Shown in pieces: positions 9,235 through 15,881 of a DNA stretch of 64,000 nucleotides. Origin of the DNA: SG8-41 sp964521405 (lineage in GTDB: Bacteria > Pseudomonadota > Gammaproteobacteria > Burkholderiales > SG8-41); NCBI GenBank assembly GCA_964521405.1, contig CAZFRR010000065.1, positions 5,971 to 69,970 of the forward strand, written 5' to 3'. The notes under the pieces were generated by a model. The model had not been told where the DNA came from. It searched no databases and saw only the letters and a list, made by a program, of their open reading frames with translations. A program made the position numbers and the translations under genes. How positions within the stretch are numbered: the stretch's first letter is position 1; every line of letters begins with the position of its first letter.

Positions 9235-9897
9235 CTAGCCGACACCCCGCAGCAAGGGCACGAAGACGACCGGGTCCATGCGCCTTTCGACAAAGCCTTT
9301 TTCATTGCGTTCGATCACGTAGAGATGCTGTTCGTTCTTGATTTCCATGGGCAAAATCATTCTACCACCGAGCTCGAGCTGCTCGATCAGCGCCTTGGGC
9401 GCCTGCGTCGCTGCAGCGGTAATGACGATCGCGTCGAACGGCGCGACTTCAGGCATGCCCACGTGCCCGTCGCCGTGGCGCAGGTGCACCTTGGTGATGC
9501 CCGCCTCGCGCAGGTGCTTGCGCGCCTTGCGGATCAACGCGGCGATGCGCTCCATCGAGTACACCTGCCTCGCGATCTTGGCGAGCACCGCCGTCTGGTA
9601 GCCGCAGCCGGTGCCGATCTCCAGCACCTTGGCGAGCGGCCGGCCGTTGCGCGCCAGCTCCGTCATGCGCGCGACGGTATGGGGGCTGGATATGGTCTGC
9701 CCGAAACCGAGCGGCAGCGCGATGTCCTCGTAGGCGCGGCTCGCGATGGCCTCGTCCACGAAGATGTGGCGGGGCAGCTCCCCCATGACCGCCAGGACCG
9801 TCTCGTCGCGGATGCCCAGTCCGCGCAGGCGCTCGATCATGCGCAGCCGCGTGCGCTGCGACGTCATCCCGATGCCGGGGTGCCGTTCCGAAGCCAT
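9235..9897 (-). CDS. pcm: Protein-L-isoaspartate O-methyltransferase
   Basis: A 220-aa SAM-dependent methyltransferase that repairs isoaspartyl residues in aged proteins. Seen: PCMT family block DIALPLGFGQTISSPHTVAR and the SAM-binding motif I VLEIGTGCGYQTAVLA; the C-terminal block MILPMEI is also present. Length is normal for the family. It is the middle gene of surE-pcm-nlpD, starting 43 bp after surE and ending 30 bp before nlpD. ATG 9867 (MTSQRTRLRMIERLR) is a plausible alternative start that matches typical family N-termini. Confidence 0.96.
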   Translation of the reverse strand: MASERHPGIGMTSQRTRLRMIERLRGLGIRDETVLAVMGELPRHIFVDEAIASRAYEDIALPLGFGQTISSPHTVARMTELARNGRPLAKVLEIGTGCGYQTAVLAKIARQVYSMERIAALIRKARKHLREAGITKVHLRHGDGHVGMPEVAPFDAIVITAAATQAPKALIEQLELGGRMILPMEIKNEQHLYVIERNEKGFVERRMDPVVFVPLLRGVG

Positions 9898-9940
9898 TAG
9901 AACCCGACTCTGCTCCAGGAGGAATCGCCTGGAGCCCTCA

Positions 9941-10687
9941 TCACTGGTCCACCAGCCAGGAGCTGACCGATTCGAGCTGGGCGTAACGCGTCAAGTCCAT
10001 TTGCAGCGGCGTGATCGAGACGCGGTCCGCGGCAATGGCATGAAAGTCGGTGCCTTCACCTGCGTCCTGCGCACCGCCGGCGGCGCCGACCCAGTACACC
10101 TTCTCACCTCGCGGCGTGGTGGACTTCACCACCCGCTCCGCCTTGTGCCGCTTGCCGAGCCGCGTCACCTGGAAGCCGCGCAACTTCGAGTACTCGACGT
10201 CGGGAACGTTGACATTGAGCAGTACGGGCGCACCGAGCGGCTTGCGCTGAAAGCGGCCGACCAACTCCACCGCAACCTGCCCGGCGGTGCGGAAATGGTC
10301 CCCGCCCTCGGCCACCAGGGAGATCGCGATCGAGGGTATGCCCAGCAGGAACCCTTCCGTCGCCGCCGCGACCGTTCCCGAATAAATCGTGTCATCACCC
10401 ATGTTGGCGCCGTGATTGATGCCGGCGATGACGATATCAGGCAACTCCTTCAGCAACCCAGTCACCGCCAAGTGCACGCAGTCCGTGGGAGTGCCATTGA
10501 CGTAATAGAGGCGGCCCTGCGCGCGGCGCACCGTGAGCGGGCGATCGAGCGTCAGTGAGTTGCTCGAGCCGCTGCGGTCGCGCTCCGGCGCCACCACCGT
10601 GACCTCCGCCAGGGGCGCAAGCATCTCCGCCAGCAGCGTGATGCCCGGCGCAAAATAGCCGTCGTCGTTACTCAACAGGATGCGCAT
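9941..10687 (-). CDS. surE: 5'/3'-nucleotidase SurE
   Basis: A 248-aa metal-dependent nucleoside 5'/3'-monophosphatase of the SurE family, linked to stationary-phase survival. The N-terminal metal-binding motif is intact (ILLSNDDGYFAPGI), as are the conserved ERDRSGSSNSLTL block, the NGTPTDCVHLA block and the SGTVAAATEG loop. Length is typical. First gene of the surE-pcm-nlpD group; it lacks a cotranscribed neighbour upstream. Confidence 0.97.
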   Translation of the reverse strand: MRILLSNDDGYFAPGITLLAEMLAPLAEVTVVAPERDRSGSSNSLTLDRPLTVRRAQGRLYYVNGTPTDCVHLAVTGLLKELPDIVIAGINHGANMGDDTIYSGTVAAATEGFLLGIPSIAISLVAEGGDHFRTAGQVAVELVGRFQRKPLGAPVLLNVNVPDVEYSKLRGFQVTRLGKRHKAERVVKSTTPRGEKVYWVGAAGGAQDAGEGTDFHAIAADRVSITPLQMDLTRYAQLESVSSWLVDQ

Positions 10688-10863
10688 GGGAAGAGTGCCT
10701 GACTGCCGGATTTACCAAGGGTGAGCCCGCTTACCGGCATGCAGGTCGCGGTGGGTTGAAGTCATCATGGCAGCGCAAAAATTGTAACATGCCACATCTG
10801 CTCGCCGGCTCAATCAGTGGGATCCCAGGCGTTTTTTCAATCAGGAAATTGGCGGCCCTGCCG
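10688..10863. other. Intergenic region with a hairpin at the end of the downstream binding-protein gene
   Basis: No gene is seen. AGGAAATTG (10842-10850) has an inverted partner CAATTTCCT (10865-10873), and GGCGGC/GCCGTC extend the stem. The stem spans the stop codon of the minus-strand gene ending at 10864. No run of T follows on the transcript, so it is only a possible terminator. The surE promoter must lie upstream of 10688. Confidence 0.5.
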
Positions 10864-11760
10864 TCAATTTCCTACTACGTCGCTCCAGCGCGGACATTCC
10901 CTCTCACCCAGCGGCTTGTCCCAGGGCTGGTAATTGGAGCGGTCGACGATGCTCACCGGCAAGATGATCTCGGCGGGCACAGCCTCGCCCCGCAAGTGGC
11001 GTAGCGCAGCCTCGGTGGCGATGCAGCTGATCTTCAACGCGTCAAAGTCCACGGTGGCCAGCAGTTTCCCGGCCTTGATCGAGTCGATTGCTTCGGGCAG
11101 CGCATTGACGCCTATGACCGGCACGCGGCGGCCGGCGGCTTCGAGCGCTGAGAGTATGCCGAGAGACATGACGTCGTTCGCCGAGAGCACACCGTCCATG
11201 CGGGACGAACCCTGGAGCCACTCCGCCATTACCCGCCTCGCCGTGTCCTCCTGGTAATCTCCGGTCAGGTTGGCGACGATGCGCACGCCCGGGCATTCCT
11301 TGACGGCGTCGAGGAAGCCGCGCACCCGATCCAGGCTGGTGACCGACCCCGGCACGCCTCCCATCATTACCACGTCGCCCTTGCCGCCCAGATGCCGGAA
11401 CAGGTAAGCGGCGATATCGCGGGCGAGCCGGTAATCGTCCGACCCCACGAAGCTGACGAAGCGGCCTTCGGCAAGCCGGTTTATATAGTTGACGACCGGT
11501 ATGCCGGCGGCGTTCAACTGGCGCACCGAGGCATTGAGCGCGGTCAAGTGCACCGGCACGAACACCACGGCGTCGGGACGCGCGGCGATCGCCTGCTCGA
11601 CCAGCGCGATTTGCTCTTCGACGTCGTCCGGCTTGACCGGAACGAAATGGAGGATGCGCGCCTCATTCCGCGCGGCAGTCCTTTCGGCGCCGAGGCGCGC
11701 GGCCTCGTAGGCCGGGTTAGTGCGGTTCTTGGTGAAAACCGCGATCGTTTCATCAGCCAC
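10864..11760 (-). CDS. Periplasmic-binding-protein-like (sugar/LacI fold) protein without signal peptide
   Basis: A 298-aa type I periplasmic binding fold, close to RbsB-like ABC sugar receptors. Seen: N-terminal strand IAVFTKNRTNPAYEAARLG, ADAVVFVPVHLT-type ligand region, GIPVVNYINR, FVGSDDYRLARDIAAYL, SLDRVRGFLDAVKE. No signal peptide or lipobox precedes it, and no ABC ATPase or permease is adjacent. It may thus be a cytoplasmic sensor, a decayed receptor, or a gene whose 5' end was replaced by the abutting repeat at 11783-11872. The frame stays open upstream to 11814 through that repeat without a good start. The chosen start is GTG 11760. Ligand unknown. Confidence 0.8.
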   Translation of the reverse strand: MADETIAVFTKNRTNPAYEAARLGAERTAARNEARILHFVPVKPDDVEEQIALVEQAIAARPDAVVFVPVHLTALNASVRQLNAAGIPVVNYINRLAEGRFVSFVGSDDYRLARDIAAYLFRHLGGKGDVVMMGGVPGSVTSLDRVRGFLDAVKECPGVRIVANLTGDYQEDTARRVMAEWLQGSSRMDGVLSANDVMSLGILSALEAAGRRVPVIGVNALPEAIDSIKAGKLLATVDFDALKISCIATEAALRHLRGEAVPAEIILPVSIVDRSNYQPWDKPLGERECPRWSDVVGN

Positions 11761-11782
11761 TAAAAACCCCGAACAATAATAG

Positions 11783-11872
11783 CCACAGAGGGCACAGAGG
11801 ACACAGAGATTTCAAATGCGGGCGCGGACCGGTTGGTCTTGATTCCCTCTGTGATCTCTGTGTTCTCTGTGG
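11783..11872. repeat. Tandem-unit inverted repeat, CACAGAG family
   Basis: Left arm 11783-11808 consists of CACAGAG-type units; right arm 11847-11872 is the inverted counterpart (CTCTGTG units). The arms are nearly perfectly complementary over 26 bp around a spacer of 38 bp. A second, independent element of the same family lies at 27596-27724. Confidence 0.93.
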
Positions 11873-11889
11873 CAGAAGTGTTTGCGATT

Positions 11890-12744
11890 TCAAACCCCAG
11901 GCGGAGCGAACGGCCGGTCGTGGGTCAGCGAGGGCAGCATCCCGCGCACCTTCCCGACCTGGTCAAGGTCGAGTTCGGCGTACACCACGCCCGGCACGTC
12001 TCCGCCATCGGCAAGCACCTCGCCCCACGGGTCGATCACCAGCGAGTGGCCATAAGTCGTGCGCTTGCCCGGGTGATCGCCGCACAATGCCGGCGCAATG
12101 ACGAAACTCGCATTCTCGATCGCGCGCGCGCGGAGCAACACGTGCCAGTGCGCTTTGCCGGTCTCGCGCTGGAAGGACGAAGGTATCGCCAGCATCACCG
12201 CGCCGCGCTGGGCGAGCGCCCGGTAGAGTTGCGGAAAGCGCAGGTCATAGCACACCGTCATCCCGAGCCCGCCCCACGGCGTCGCGGCCACCACCGCGCG
12301 CTCACCCGGCCGGTAGGCGCTCGACTCCTTGATCACCGTGCCGCTGGGAAGCGTCGCGTCGAACATGTGGATCTTGTCGTAGGAGGCGACGACCTGGCCT
12401 TCCGCCGAGATGAGGAACGAGCGGTTGTAGATCCGGCCGTCGTCGCTCAGGAGCGTGAGCGACCCCACCAGCTGCCAGATCCCCAGCTCCCGCGAGAGCG
12501 CGGTGAGCCTGGAGAGCGCGGGCTCGCCACTTTCCTTCAAAGCCTTTTCGCGCATGGTGCGGCCGCTGCCGTCCATCATCAGCGCGTATTCAGCGGAAAA
12601 GACGAACTTCGCGCCGCCGGCCGCCGCCTCGCGCGTCATCGCGGTCAGCGTCGCCAGATTCGCTTCGAAATCGTTTCCCGAGTTGGTTTGCAGACAGGCG
12701 ATACGGACGGTACGTCCCGTCTCGGGAGCGGGAGCGTCGCTCAT
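11890..12744 (-). CDS. Carbon-nitrogen hydrolase (nitrilase superfamily, Nit1/Nit2-like amidase)
   Basis: A 284-aa nitrilase-superfamily amidase. The Glu-Lys-Cys triad is visible: Glu in VFSAEYALMMDG, Lys in SYDKIHMFDA, Cys in GMTVCYDLRFPQLYRALA. Sequence style (CYDLRFP, fixed length near 280) fits the Nit1/Nit2 branch, whose known members hydrolyse deaminated glutathione or omega-amides. ATG 12744 is chosen; longer readings run into the preceding gene. Its ATG overlaps the stop of the glutathione S-transferase gene by one base (TGATG), so the two are translationally coupled. That pairing is compatible with glutathione repair or use, which is inference. Confidence 0.9.
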   Translation of the reverse strand: MSDAPAPETGRTVRIACLQTNSGNDFEANLATLTAMTREAAAGGAKFVFSAEYALMMDGSGRTMREKALKESGEPALSRLTALSRELGIWQLVGSLTLLSDDGRIYNRSFLISAEGQVVASYDKIHMFDATLPSGTVIKESSAYRPGERAVVAATPWGGLGMTVCYDLRFPQLYRALAQRGAVMLAIPSSFQRETGKAHWHVLLRARAIENASFVIAPALCGDHPGKRTTYGHSLVIDPWGEVLADGGDVPGVVYAELDLDQVGKVRGMLPSLTHDRPFAPPGV

Positions 12745-13352
12745 CACTGGGGCACAGTCGCCTTCACCGACGGCCGCTGCGCGATCTTCGCGTACCATTT
12801 CTCGAGCGCAGGATGCTGCGCGCGCCACTTTTCATCCGGGAAGCGGAAATCCAGGTAACCCAGCACGCAGGCCGCGGTGATCCCGCCGATGGCAAAGCGC
12901 TCGCCCCAGCCGGCGCACTCCTTCTCCAGCGCATCCAGGCCGCCCCTGACTTTGCCGAACTGGCCCGCAACCCAATCGCCCCATTGCAGCGCCTGCGGCC
13001 GCACCGCGCCCTCGTAGCGCATGAGAACCGCGGCCTCGAGTATGCCGTCGCCGAGCGCCTGCAGCCGCAGCTCGCGCCAGCGCTCCGTCCCCGCTTTCGG
13101 AAACAGTGGCTTGCCGCCGTGCAGGCTGTCGAGGTACTCGCAGATCACCGCCGAGTCATAGAGCGTACCCTCGCCCGGCGTGGACAGCGCCGGAATCTTG
13201 ACCAGCGGATTCTCCTGCTCCAGCTCCACATGCGGCTTGACCGGGCTCACCATGATGCTGACCTCCTCGATGCGGCCATCGAGGCCGGTTTCCCGGGCCA
13301 AGATGCGCACCTTGCGCGCAAACGGTGATAGAGGATTCATCCAGAGTCGCAT
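12744..13352 (-). CDS. Glutathione S-transferase family protein
   Basis: A 202-aa GST. The N-terminal thioredoxin-like domain carries a candidate catalytic Ser (NPLSPFARKVRI), the cis-Pro loop (PLVKIPAL) and the gamma-glutamyl-binding DSAVICEYLD motif. The helical C-terminal domain has FAIGGITAACVLGYLDFR. ATG 13352 is supported by AAGGAGAGG about 7 nt upstream; a longer reading from 13418 would extend into the Bug gene. It ends overlapping the nitrilase start. Likely glutathione-dependent conjugation or isomerisation; substrate unknown. Confidence 0.93.
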   Translation of the reverse strand: MRLWMNPLSPFARKVRILARETGLDGRIEEVSIMVSPVKPHVELEQENPLVKIPALSTPGEGTLYDSAVICEYLDSLHGGKPLFPKAGTERWRELRLQALGDGILEAAVLMRYEGAVRPQALQWGDWVAGQFGKVRGGLDALEKECAGWGERFAIGGITAACVLGYLDFRFPDEKWRAQHPALEKWYAKIAQRPSVKATVPQ

Positions 13353-13369
13353 GTGCCACCTCTCCTTAA

Positions 13370-14371
13370 TTAATTGCCGTCGCCCTTGATACCAGCATCG
13401 CGAATCAGCTTGCCCCATCTCGCATAGTCGGACTTGATCATGGCATGGAATACATCGGGGTCGCTCGGCTCCGCATCCAGTCCGAGGTCCTCCAACTGCG
13501 TTTGCACCTCGCGCAGGTTGAGGACCGCGACCGTCTCCTTGTGAATGCGGTCGACGATCGCCCTCGGCGTCCTCGCCGGGAACGCAAGCCCCAGCCAGCC
13601 ACTCGCCTCGAATCCGGGATAGCCGGATTCACCGATGGTCGGCACCTGCGGCAGCGCCGCCGACCGTTTCGTGCTGCTCACCGCGAGCGCGTTGAGCTTC
13701 CCGGCTCTCACGTGCGGCGTCTGGGTCGAAATCAGGGAGAAAATGCTCTCGACGTGGCCCGCTATGGCATCCACCACTGCCGGTCCGCCACCCTTGTACG
13801 GAACGTGAATCAGCTTGATGGCCGCGGTGTTCCAGAAAAGTTCGGCCGAAAGATGCGCGATGCTGCCCGCCCCCGGCGTGGCGTAGTTCATCTTGCCCGG
13901 CGCTTTTTTCGCCAGCGCCACGAACTGCTTCAGCGAGTTTGCCGGAAGAGACGGATGCGCCGACAGGAGACTCGTCACCAGCGCAGTCTGCGTGACCGGC
14001 GCGAAGTCGTTGATCGGGTCGAACGGCACTTTGCCGAGCATCGCGGGGCTCATCGCAAAAGAGGCCACCGACGCGAGCAGCAGGGTGTAGCCATCCGGCG
14101 CGGCGCGTGCCACCAGCTCGGTGGCGATATTGCCGCCCGCCCCGGCGCGGTTTTCCACGACGACCTGCTGGCCCAACCGGGGGCTGAGCCGCACCGCCAC
14201 CGCCCGCGCGACGAGATCGTTGGCGCCTCCCGGGGCGAAACCGACCACCAGCCGGATCGGTTTGGCTGGATACGCATCGGCCGCCTGCGCTGACGGCAGC
14301 GCGCCGAATCCCAGCAGGACACTCGGGAAGAAAACAGCGACGGCTGCGCGTCGCATGGTGCATGTCGGCAA
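13370..14371 (-). CDS. Bug/TctC-family tripartite tricarboxylate transporter receptor protein
   Basis: About 333 aa. Signal peptide (AAVAVFFPSVLLGFGALPSAQA) followed by the Bug fold: YPAKPIRLVVGFAPGGANDLVAR, VVENRAGAGGNIATE, PDGYTLLLA, IAHLSAELFW, HVPYKGGGPA. These are periplasmic solute receptors, mostly for carboxylates, often orphaned from TctAB permeases, as here. The start is uncertain. TTG 14371 has GAGGAG about 7 nt upstream, whereas ATG 14356 has no ribosome site. GST follows 17 bp downstream, so the Bug-GST-nitrilase set is probably one operon. The GlcG-like gene diverges from it. Confidence 0.92.
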   Translation of the reverse strand: MPTCTMRRAAVAVFFPSVLLGFGALPSAQAADAYPAKPIRLVVGFAPGGANDLVARAVAVRLSPRLGQQVVVENRAGAGGNIATELVARAAPDGYTLLLASVASFAMSPAMLGKVPFDPINDFAPVTQTALVTSLLSAHPSLPANSLKQFVALAKKAPGKMNYATPGAGSIAHLSAELFWNTAAIKLIHVPYKGGGPAVVDAIAGHVESIFSLISTQTPHVRAGKLNALAVSSTKRSAALPQVPTIGESGYPGFEASGWLGLAFPARTPRAIVDRIHKETVAVLNLREVQTQLEDLGLDAEPSDPDVFHAMIKSDYARWGKLIRDAGIKGDGN

Positions 14372-14505
14372 GTGTTTTCTCCTCGATATTCTTTCGAACC
14401 CGAGGCGACATTCTATAGCAATCACGTTGGATTTTTCCGGGGTACCGGCTACCATGTCGAGGACCACCGAATGTAATGAGCGCTCGGCAATCAAGGGAGC
14501 CCGAA

Positions 14506-14973
14506 ATGTCCGAAGTCACGCTGGAGCAGTCCGAGCGCATCATCGACGCCATCCTGGCGCGAGGGCGCGAGCTGAAATGCCGTCCCTTGAGCGTCGCCGT
14601 CACCGACCCCGGCGCCCACGTGAAAGCCTTCCGGAAGGAAGACGGCTCGGCGATGATGCGGTTCGAAATGGCGATGGGCAAGGCCTATGCCGCGCTCGCG
14701 CTGGGGCGCTCGTCGAGCCTGGTGCGCGTGCGCAACGAGGAGAAGCCGCGGTTCATGAACTTCCTCATCAACGCCTCGGACGGAAAAATCTTCCCGGAAG
14801 GCGGCGGGCGCCTCATCCGCGACGAGCGCGGCGAGGTGATCGGCGCCGTCGGCGTCACCGGCGACACCGAAACGCGCGACGAGGAACTCGCGGCGCACGG
14901 CATCCATGCCGCGGGACTCAAAACCGACGAGGACTGCGCGCAGCTGGGGCAACAAGTGCGCCTGAAGAACTGA
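14506..14973 (+). CDS. GlcG/HbpS family (DUF336) protein
   Basis: A 155-aa GlcG/HbpS-like protein. Family features: PLSVAVTDPGAHVKAFRKEDG, alternating helices FEMAMGKAYAALALGRSS, and the C-terminal strand IGAVGVTGDTETRDEELA. Members include heme-binding HbpS and genes placed near glycolate or aromatic degradation; none has a firmly general function. ATG 14506 has GGGAG 8 nt upstream. It is transcribed divergently from the Bug receptor gene with a 134-bp shared control region (14372-14505). Confidence 0.88.
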   Translation: MSEVTLEQSERIIDAILARGRELKCRPLSVAVTDPGAHVKAFRKEDGSAMMRFEMAMGKAYAALALGRSSSLVRVRNEEKPRFMNFLINASDGKIFPEGGGRLIRDERGEVIGAVGVTGDTETRDEELAAHGIHAAGLKTDEDCAQLGQQVRLKN

Positions 14974-14982
14974 GAATATGTG

Positions 14983-15073
14983 ACTCGTTATTCGTTTCTC
15001 GTTCCTGGTGACCCGGCTGAGCCGGAGCTTCACTCGAATCGGCAATTACGAGGAACGAGCGACGAGAAACGAG
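14983..15073. repeat. Tandem-unit inverted repeat, ACGAGAAACGAG family
   Basis: Left arm 14983-15005 (CTCGTTATTCGTTTCTCGTT-type) and right arm 15052-15073 (GAACGAGCGACGAGAAACG-type) are inverted and largely complementary around a 46-bp spacer. It lies between the convergent GlcG-like gene and tRNA-Pro. The same unit is read at the 3' end of rluD (43299-43329). Confidence 0.88.
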
Positions 15074-15082
15074 GGACGGAAT

Positions 15083-15159
15083 TGGTCGGGGCGGTGAGAT
15101 TTGAACTCACGACCACCGGCACCCCATGCCGGTACGCTACCAGGCTGCGCTACGCCCCG
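15083..15159 (-). tRNA. tRNA-Pro (anticodon GGG)
   Basis: A 77-nt cloverleaf including an encoded CCA. Acceptor CGGGGCG/CGCCCCG, D arm GCGC/GCGT, anticodon stem CCGGC/GCCGG with loop ATGGGGT (anticodon GGG), T arm GTGAG/CTCAC with TTCAAAT loop. It follows ihfA-merR, the usual place for tRNA-Pro in Betaproteobacteria. Confidence 0.97.
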
Positions 15160-15206
15160 AGGCCGCGAATTATATCTTATGTACTACTAGGGAGTTTGCG
15201 CGGCGT

Positions 15207-15584
15207 TCAGCCGCGCAGGACTTCGATGACGCCCTGGATTTCCTTGCGCACGACGGTGGCGAGGTTGGGGCGGGATGACGAGGACGAGCGCGCCGACTTG
15301 GTGGGTTCGGAGACCAACTCGTCCAGGCGGTTCCGCGCGCCGCTGATGGTGAAACCCTGGTCGTAGAGTAACTCCCGGATGCGGCGGATCAGCAGTACTT
15401 CGTGGTGCTGGTAGTAGCGCCGGTTGCCGCGGCGCTTGACCGGCTTCAACTGGGTGAATTCCTGCTCCCAATAGCGCAGCACGTGCGGCTTCACGCCGCA
15501 CAGCTCGCTCACCTCACCGATGGTGAAGTAGCGCTTCGCCGGAATCGGCGGCAGCTGAACCCTGGGGTTATGACTTGCTTCCAT
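15207..15584 (-). CDS. MerR-family transcriptional regulator
   Basis: A 125-aa MerR-type regulator. The winged helix-turn-helix is at residues 19-60 (YFTIGEVSELCGVKPHVLRYWE, split by family motif RRYYQHHEVLLIRRIRELL). The tail is short and Ser-rich without the metal-binding Cys of CueR or MerR. It starts inside the last 17 bp of ihfA, so translation is coupled. The ihfA-merR-tRNA-Pro order is widely conserved in Beta- and Gammaproteobacteria; the ligand or target is not established. Confidence 0.93.
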   Translation of the reverse strand: MEASHNPRVQLPPIPAKRYFTIGEVSELCGVKPHVLRYWEQEFTQLKPVKRRGNRRYYQHHEVLLIRRIRELLYDQGFTISGARNRLDELVSEPTKSARSSSSSRPNLATVVRKEIQGVIEVLRG

Positions 15585-15870
15585 GATAGCTCTGCTCCAC
15601 CATCGCCTTCAGCTTCTGCGAAGCATGGAACGTCACGACGCGGCGCGCCGTGATCGGGATCTCTTCCCCTGTTTTGGGATTCCTGCCCGGGCGCTGCGGC
15701 TTGTCGCGCAACTGGAAATTGCCGAAGCCGGAGAGCTTCACGCCCTTCCCGTTCTCGAGCGCGGTCCTCACTTCTTCGAAGAACGATTCGACCATGTCCT
15801 TCGCTTCGCGCTTGTTGAACCCGACCTTCTCGAACAGAAGGTCGGCGAGTTCGGCCTTGGTTAACGTCAT
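15568..15870 (-). CDS. ihfA: Integration host factor subunit alpha
   Basis: A 100-aa HU/IHF-family DNA-bending protein. Family signature GKGVKLSGFGNFQLRDKPQR is followed by PGRNPKTGEEIPITARRVV, which contains the DNA-intercalating Pro arm. It partners with IhfB in a heterodimer. ATG 15870 is preceded by AGGGGA and lies 12 bp after the pheT stop, so pheST-ihfA are cotranscribed as in Escherichia coli. The in-frame start five codons upstream would overlap pheT. Confidence 0.97.
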   Translation of the reverse strand: MTLTKAELADLLFEKVGFNKREAKDMVESFFEEVRTALENGKGVKLSGFGNFQLRDKPQRPGRNPKTGEEIPITARRVVTFHASQKLKAMVEQSYHGSKS

Positions 15871-15881
15871 GTTTTCCCCTT

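Noticed and set aside
10842..10873. Strong intrinsic terminator after the binding-protein gene
   Set aside because: The stem is good, but no T run follows on the relevant strand; kept only as a possible hairpin.
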